From RGIG1828 sp045586905 (lineage in GTDB: Bacteria > Bacillota > Clostridia > UMGS1810): 27,637 nucleotides of DNA. The translations under genes were made by a program, and so were the position numbers. Location of the stretch: positions 1 through 27,637 of the forward strand of contig JAZNBF010000075.1 in assembly GCA_045586905.1 (NCBI GenBank), read 5' to 3'. This document shows, piece by piece, positions 23,170 through 27,637 of this stretch. The stretch's first letter is position 1. Each line of letters opens with the position of its first letter. The notes under the pieces are model-generated. The model made no database searches and was not told the origin of the DNA. It saw only the letters and a list, made by a program, of their open reading frames with translations.

Positions 23170-23988
23170 CTAAAGCTGTTTTTTGATTTCCGATGGACTT
23201 CGGCCAATGAGCGATTTAAATGTTTTGTTAAAATACGATGCATCATAAAACCCTGTCGCTTCCATTGCCTTTGCAACAGTGCATTTTTCTGTCACAAGCA
23301 TGTCATATGCTTTCTTGATTCTGAGATTGTTTCTGAATCGGAGGGGGGAGATGCCCGTTTCAGCTTTAAAGGCTCTTCTGAACATGCACTCGCCAAGGTT
23401 ACACATTTTTGCCAAATCTGCCACCGTGGTTTCTTCTGCATAGTTTGCATATATGTACCTTATTGCTTTTTCTATCTTTCCCTGCTTTTTGATATTCTGC
23501 GCACACACAATGGTGTGCAACAGCCTGTACAGTGTATATTTACATTTAAGCTCATATCCGTAGACTTCGTCAATAAAAACTTTTCTCATCTCTTTAAATA
23601 TGCCCTTTGTAAGTCCCGAGTCGCATTGGGAAAATTTTTGTATTTCATTGCTTATTGTTATCTGCCTTGCGTCTGCATCACTCATCACATAGTTTATCGA
23701 ATATATCTCGCCTTTTCCTGCTCCCGACCATTCACCACGGTAGGCGATGTTATATGGTATATACACCACATCCCCCTCGCTTGCACTCACAGGCTTTCCG
23801 TTAAATATGTCAAACCTGCATTTTCCCGTCACTATAAACACCAGCCTGTCGTGTCGGTGTTCGTTTGCATATCGTATGTAGGTGTTTGGCGGAGTTATAC
23901 TCTGATGATTCACCGATATGTTGTCAATGTTAAAATTGCCCGAAGCAACAAGGTCATAATTGATGTTTTGTGCCATTTGCATATTCAT
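23170..23988 (-). CDS. AraC-family transcriptional regulator
   Basis: The 272-residue protein has an N-terminal cupin-like sensing domain: HRHDRLVFIVTGKCRFDI, then EGDVVYIPYNIAYRGEWSG. The C-terminal AraC DNA-binding domain covers about 170-272 and contains two helix-turn-helix units. The first is VADLAKMCNLGECMFRRAFK; the second lies around KAMEATGFYDASYFNKTFKS, with the typical ending IGRSPSEIKKQL. Such proteins activate sugar-use genes upon binding a carbohydrate. It is divergent from an ABC sugar importer, its most likely target. The start has CAGGGG upstream; a second in-frame ATG lies 4 codons later. Confidence 0.94.
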   Translation of the reverse strand: MNMQMAQNINYDLVASGNFNIDNISVNHQSITPPNTYIRYANEHRHDRLVFIVTGKCRFDIFNGKPVSASEGDVVYIPYNIAYRGEWSGAGKGEIYSINYVMSDADARQITISNEIQKFSQCDSGLTKGIFKEMRKVFIDEVYGYELKCKYTLYRLLHTIVCAQNIKKQGKIEKAIRYIYANYAEETTVADLAKMCNLGECMFRRAFKAETGISPLRFRNNLRIKKAYDMLVTEKCTVAKAMEATGFYDASYFNKTFKSLIGRSPSEIKKQL

Positions 23989-24019
23989 TTACCCCTGACT
24001 TGTTTGTTGTTTGTATCAT

Positions 24020-24048
24020 ATTATACCACACAAATATCGTTTTGTCTA
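24020..24048 (-). promoter_or_regulatory. Promoter of the AraC-family gene
   Basis: On the minus strand: TAGACA (24048-24043), 17 bp and TATAAT (24025-24020), with an extended -10 TG-G. It sits about 32 nt before the start codon. Confidence 0.75.
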
Positions 24049-24135
24049 TGGTTTTTTGTAAATTATTCATATATAATATTAACATATTTAATTGTGATGT
24101 TATGCTTTTGTTAATTCAATGCGAAAAATGTCACA

Positions 24136-24159
24136 AAAAGTAATATATTTCTTACTTTT
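24136..24159. promoter_or_regulatory. Inverted repeat upstream of the ABC importer operon (candidate operator)
   Basis: AAAAGTAA (24136-24143) and its complement TTACTTTT (24152-24159) are separated by 8 nt. The repeat lies in the 213-bp gap between the divergent AraC gene and the importer. No convincing -35/-10 pair for the importer is visible downstream; this would fit an activator-dependent promoter. A TATAAT at 24072-24077 lacks a good -35. Confidence 0.4.
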
Positions 24160-24201
24160 GGATATATGTTACAAACATTACTACTTTATGGAGGCGTTAT
24201 A

Positions 24202-25140
24202 GTGAAAGAAAAAGTTATCAACCCCAACAAAAAGAAACTCAGTTTGGGTAGTGAAATCAAGCGTGACTTCATTCTCTACCTCATGGCAATCCCCGTTATT
24301 GTCTACTTCTTCCTTTTTTGCTATTTGCCAATGTTTGGTCTTGTAATTGCATTTCAGGATTTCAAACCGGCTCTCGGCGTTATGGGAAGTAAATTCGTAG
24401 GCTTTAAGCACTTCCTCAAGTTTTTCTCGAGTCCGCTTTTCTGGCCTATCATTAAAAACACTGTCCTCATCAGCTTTTACGACATTGTTTTCCACTTCCC
24501 TGCACCAATCATCTTTGCGCTCATGCTCAATGAGATTAAAAACACCGGCTTCAAACGTATCATTCAGACGATAACCTATCTTCCCCACTTTATTTCAACA
24601 GTTGTTATCTGCTCTATGATCATACGCTTCCTCGATCAGGATGGTATCATCACAGCCTTCCTCTCCATCTTCACAGGAGAAAAGACCAACTACCTCCTCG
24701 AACCCGGTGCATTCCGTACCATCTACATTGGTTCCGGTATCTGGCAAGGTCTTGGCTGGGGCTCCATTATTTACATATCAGCTCTTTCCTCTATCGATCA
24801 GGAACTTTACGAAGCTGCTGTTATCGATGGTGCCGGCAAATGGAAACAAACCATCCACATCACACTCCCCGGTATTCTTTCCACAATCGTTGTTCTCTTT
24901 ATCATGAGATTAGGCTCAGTTCTTAGCGTAGGCTATGAAAAGATTCTTCTTCTTCAGAACTCATACACCCGTTCCATCTCCCGAGTAATTTCGGTATATG
25001 TGTATGAAAGAGGTATCGGTGAAGGTAACGATATGTCCTTCGCATCCGCTGTTGGCCTCTTTACCTCTTTAGTCAACATAGCTTTCCTTTTCTTGTCTAA
25101 CTTCGTTTCCAAAAAAGTCACCGACAGTGGCTTGTTCTAA
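24202..25140 (+). CDS. ABC sugar transporter permease (LplB/UgpA type)
   Basis: The 312-residue inner-membrane permease has six predicted helices. The ABC-contact EAA motif is at about 204-225 (EAAVIDGAGKWKQTIHITLP), where the shared ATPase docks. The sequence is typical of LplB-like permeases for oligo- or polysaccharide import. GTG 24202 was chosen as start: GGAGG (24190-24194) lies 7 nt upstream and inside the longer reading frame that opens at ATG 24166. The partner permease begins 21 nt after the stop. Confidence 0.93.
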   Translation: MKEKVINPNKKKLSLGSEIKRDFILYLMAIPVIVYFFLFCYLPMFGLVIAFQDFKPALGVMGSKFVGFKHFLKFFSSPLFWPIIKNTVLISFYDIVFHFPAPIIFALMLNEIKNTGFKRIIQTITYLPHFISTVVICSMIIRFLDQDGIITAFLSIFTGEKTNYLLEPGAFRTIYIGSGIWQGLGWGSIIYISALSSIDQELYEAAVIDGAGKWKQTIHITLPGILSTIVVLFIMRLGSVLSVGYEKILLLQNSYTRSISRVISVYVYERGIGEGNDMSFASAVGLFTSLVNIAFLFLSNFVSKKVTDSGLF

Positions 25141-25161
25141 TCAAAAGGAGGATAACACACA

Positions 25162-26034
25162 ATGATGGTAATGAAACCCAGCATTGGAGAAAAAATCTTC
25201 AATGTGTTCAATGTATTTTTCATGATCTTTATGATCTTCATTTGTCTCTACCCGTTCTGGTATTGTATCACATGTTCTCTTTCAAGAGACATCGTTGGTA
25301 ACACCGGTACGCTCATGCTCTGGCCTAAGGGCTTCTCCATTGAGCCATACAAGCACGTTTTGAGAAACCCCCTCATCATAAACGGTTACAAAGTTACTAT
25401 TTTTGTTGTTGTAGTTGCAACCACACTCAACCTTGTTGCTACCACTATAACAGCCTTTCTTCTCACAAGAAATGATTTCCGTCTCAAAAACTTTATGACC
25501 TGGATGCTTCTCATCACTATGTATTTCCACGGCGGTATGATTCCTACATATATGATCTACACAAGAGTGCTCGGTCTTCGTAACAGCCTTCTTGTTCTCA
25601 TCATCCCCGGTGCTATTTCTGTATACAACACCATCGTAATGCGTTCCAACTTCAATGGTATTCCACGAAGCCTTGAAGAATCCGTTAAGGTTGACGGCGG
25701 TAACGATATGCATGTCCTCTGGCACATCATCGTTCCACTTTCAAAAGCAGTTATGGCAGTTATGGTTCTTTTCTACGGTGTTGGTCACTGGAACTCATGG
25801 TTCAATGCTCTTCTCTACATCACCGACGCCGATAAGATCCCGCTCCAGCTTGCACTCCGTTCTATTCTCATTGAGTCTCAGCTCAACGAGCAATCAGGTG
25901 CCGACAACTATGCTACTGCTGAAAACATCAAGTTTGCAACCATTCTCGTTGCAACTGTCCCCATCCTTCTGATATATCCCTTCATCCAGAAATACTTTGT
26001 AAAAGGGGTTATGGTTGGTGCTATCAAAGGCTGA
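25162..26034 (+). CDS. ABC sugar transporter permease (LplC/YtcP/UgpE type)
   Basis: The 290-residue second permease of the importer has six predicted helices and the EAA-type motif LEESVKVDGGNDMHVLWHII followed by VPLSKA. The C-terminal end, FVKGVMVGAIKG, is highly typical of YtcP/LplC proteins. GGAGG (25147-25151) lies 10 nt before the ATG; ATGs at 25165 and 25171 are alternative starts. The pair of permeases with a following solute-binding protein fits the carbohydrate uptake CUT1 class. The ATPase is not encoded here, as is usual for importers that share an MsmX-type ATPase. Confidence 0.94.
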   Translation: MMVMKPSIGEKIFNVFNVFFMIFMIFICLYPFWYCITCSLSRDIVGNTGTLMLWPKGFSIEPYKHVLRNPLIINGYKVTIFVVVVATTLNLVATTITAFLLTRNDFRLKNFMTWMLLITMYFHGGMIPTYMIYTRVLGLRNSLLVLIIPGAISVYNTIVMRSNFNGIPRSLEESVKVDGGNDMHVLWHIIVPLSKAVMAVMVLFYGVGHWNSWFNALLYITDADKIPLQLALRSILIESQLNEQSGADNYATAENIKFATILVATVPILLIYPFIQKYFVKGVMVGAIKG

Positions 26035-26045
26035 TATTTTTTCGA

Positions 26046-26090
26046 TAACTTGGTGAAAATGAAGCGCTTCCGTTGCATTTTCACTTGTTA
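26046..26090 (+). other. Intergenic stem-loop between permease and solute-binding protein genes
   Basis: GGTGAAAATG (26052-26061) pairs with CATTTTCACT (26076-26085), with an outer TAAC/GTTA extension (26046-26049 / 26087-26090). The loop contains AAGCGCTT. There is no T-run, so it is more likely an mRNA processing or stability element than a full terminator. Confidence 0.5.
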
Positions 26091-26116
26091 TAAATAACAA
26101 TTATGGAGGTAAGAAA

Positions 26117-27637
26117 ATGAAAAAACTCACAAGAATCATTGCACTTTTCGCTTGTGTTGCTCTTCTCTGCACAGCTTTTGCAGCTTGTGGCGGCGATGGC
26201 GACGAGTATGTTGCTACCACCGATGGTAAAAGCTTTACCTATTGGTGTAACATGGACAGTGCTTCCAGAGCAACTTTGGAAAACTACAATGAAATGCTTT
26301 TCTACCAGGTAATGGAAGAAAAGACCGGTGTTCACATCGACTTTATCCACCCCATTCAGGGTTCCACAGGCTCTGAAGCTTTCATTACCATGATTGCATC
26401 AGGCGAACTCCCTGATATGATCGAAACAACTTGGGCTACCTATTCAGGCGGTCCTGAAGCTGCTATCGAAGATGGCATTCTCGTTGCTCTCAACGACTAC
26501 ATCGAAGAATTCGCTCCTAACTTCTACAACTTCATGGAAGGTGAAGAAGCTAAAAAGAGAGATTATTCAACCTATCTTGCAGGTACAACAGAATCGGGTC
26601 AGTACTATGGCTTCAACGTACTCAACCTTGGTGACAACGAAGGCTTCTGCGGTCTCTACTGCAGAGGTGACCTCCTCGATAAATGGGGCATGGATGTTCC
26701 TGAAACAATCGATGACTGGTCTGCATATCTTGCAAAAGCCAAAGAAGAAGGCTTCCAGTATCCTATCACTGGTACAGACTCACTTCTTTCCTATAAATTC
26801 TCCGATCAGCACAGCTTCAACACTGCATTTGATGTAGGTAAAGGCTTCTATCTCGAAGGCGACAAGGTTGTATTTGCTCCCACACAGAAAGGCTTCAAAG
26901 AATACATCGCTCAGATGGCAGACTGGTTCTCCAAAGGCTACATAGATCCCGGTATCATCACAAACGATGGCACCAAGGTTGAATCCAACCTTGTAAACGG
27001 TATATCTATTGCATCATGGGGCTTCATTGGCTCAGGTCTTGGTAAATATGGCCCTGCTCTCAAGAAGGTTAATCCTTCCTATGAGCTCGTAGCTTGTCCT
27101 TATCCTGTAGCTAAAAAAGGCGATGTTGCTGAATTCCAGCAGATGTGCAGTGATGCTACCACAGTTGCAATCGGCATAACCACTCAGTGCGGTAATGTTC
27201 CTGCAGCAGTTGCATGGGCAGACTGGATCTACAGTGAAGAAGGCATCCCCACACAGCTCTTCGGTAAAGAAGGCGACACCTACACAGTTGAAGAAATCGA
27301 CGGTGAAAAACACTTTGTATACACCGACAAAGTTATCAACTATGAAGAAAACGGCTTCGCTGCTATGAACCAGGCTATGTATCACTATGGTCTTCCTGCA
27401 AACCACCCCGGCTTCAACCAGCACAATGACTATGTTCTCAACTACTATCAGGAACAGTATCAGAAAGATGCTGTTAAAACATGGAACCTTGCTGTAGAAG
27501 GTGCCATAGAACATGCCCTTCCCACACTCAACTACACATCTGATGAAAAATCTGCAATGGCAGACATCGCAGAACTTTGTCAGGCACCCATGGATGTACT
27601 TTTCTATGATATAATCATGGGAAGAAAATCCATCGAT
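26117..27637 (+). CDS. Extracellular solute-binding lipoprotein of the ABC sugar importer (3' end cut by window)
   Basis: 507 codons are visible and the frame is open to the window end. The N terminus has a lipoprotein signal: basic start, hydrophobic core, and FAAC with lipid-attachment Cys at residue 24, followed by a GGDGDE linker. The mature part is a family 1-type periplasmic/extracellular binding protein of the large (~550 residue) LplA/YtcQ class: IASGELPDMIETTWATY, GLYCRGDLLDKWGMDVPETI and TWNLAVEGAI are seen. It should capture an oligosaccharide and hand it to the two permeases. The ribosome binding site TGGAGGT is 8 nt before the ATG. The specific sugar is unknown; uronate-containing glycans are one possibility, given eda-kdgK elsewhere in the window. 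Confidence 0.93.
   Translation, partial: MKKLTRIIALFACVALLCTAFAACGGDGDEYVATTDGKSFTYWCNMDSASRATLENYNEMLFYQVMEEKTGVHIDFIHPIQGSTGSEAFITMIASGELPDMIETTWATYSGGPEAAIEDGILVALNDYIEEFAPNFYNFMEGEEAKKRDYSTYLAGTTESGQYYGFNVLNLGDNEGFCGLYCRGDLLDKWGMDVPETIDDWSAYLAKAKEEGFQYPITGTDSLLSYKFSDQHSFNTAFDVGKGFYLEGDKVVFAPTQKGFKEYIAQMADWFSKGYIDPGIITNDGTKVESNLVNGISIASWGFIGSGLGKYGPALKKVNPSYELVACPYPVAKKGDVAEFQQMCSDATTVAIGITTQCGNVPAAVAWADWIYSEEGIPTQLFGKEGDTYTVEEIDGEKHFVYTDKVINYEENGFAAMNQAMYHYGLPANHPGFNQHNDYVLNYYQEQYQKDAVKTWNLAVEGAIEHALPTLNYTSDEKSAMADIAELCQAPMDVLFYDIIMGRKSID

Noticed and set aside
23515..24114. 199-codon plus-strand ORF opposite the AraC gene
   Set aside because: It is the complement of a well-supported regulator and runs through its promoter. 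It has no family resemblance.
26060..26073. Catabolite-response-element-like core AAGCGCTT
   Set aside because: The core is present, but flanking TG and CA are not at the spacing of the cre consensus. It lies in a hairpin loop inside an operon, so it is probably chance.

Overview
The window reads as chromosomal DNA of an anaerobic, moderately AT-rich Bacillota (Clostridia-type) bacterium. Supporting points are strong GGAGG-type ribosome binding sites, near-consensus sigma-A promoters, a class II (Firmicutes-type) GalT, an S-layer-anchored GH18 enzyme, Lpl/Ytc-type ABC permeases, and an F-type ATP synthase whose c subunit has the two-carboxylate motif known from Na+-driven anaerobe enzymes. 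I cannot name a genus from sequence alone.

Layout, left to right. (1) 1-590: the 3' end of a 23S rRNA gene, a complete 5S rRNA and a strong terminator, i.e. the end of an rrn operon. (2) 694-4452: a promoter and four co-directional genes encoding a MATE efflux protein, a cyclophilin, a small SemiSWEET/PQ-loop membrane protein and GalT. (3) 4453-5145: a gene-poor block with two tandem copies of a ~245-bp repeat. Each copy has its own TTGCAA-17-TATACT promoter followed by a ~165-nt RNA with a long stem and a terminator or pseudoknot at the 3' end. The two copies differ by changes that preserve base pairing. A 41-residue ORF follows. I consider this the most novel part of the window. (4) 5189-7120 (minus): a secreted SLH + GH18 glycosidase, divergent from (5) 7293-8989: KDPG aldolase and 2-keto-3-deoxygluconate kinase, the lower steps of uronate/pectin-type sugar catabolism. 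(6) 9057-10674: an AlkD-like DNA glycosylase and a tRNA-dihydrouridine synthase. (7) 10789-13300: nagA overlapping an unusual ROK-family protein (amino-sugar catabolism). (8) 13436-16224: an amidohydrolase, an EamA transporter and a Gfo/Idh/MocA oxidoreductase. (9) 16451-23110: a complete atpI-B-E-F-H-A-G-D-C operon, with a predicted Na+-type c ring and an epsilon subunit lacking its C-terminal inhibitory domain. (10) 23170-27637: an AraC-type regulator divergent from two ABC sugar permeases and a solute-binding lipoprotein cut by the window end. No ATPase gene for this importer is visible.

Taken together, the metabolic genes suggest a carbohydrate-scavenging anaerobe: an oligosaccharide importer, KDG/KDPG cleavage, GlcNAc-6-P deacetylation, galactose handling and a cell-surface glycosidase. 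Energy conservation is probably tied to a sodium gradient. No insertion sequences, phage genes, CRISPR arrays or tRNA genes were seen.
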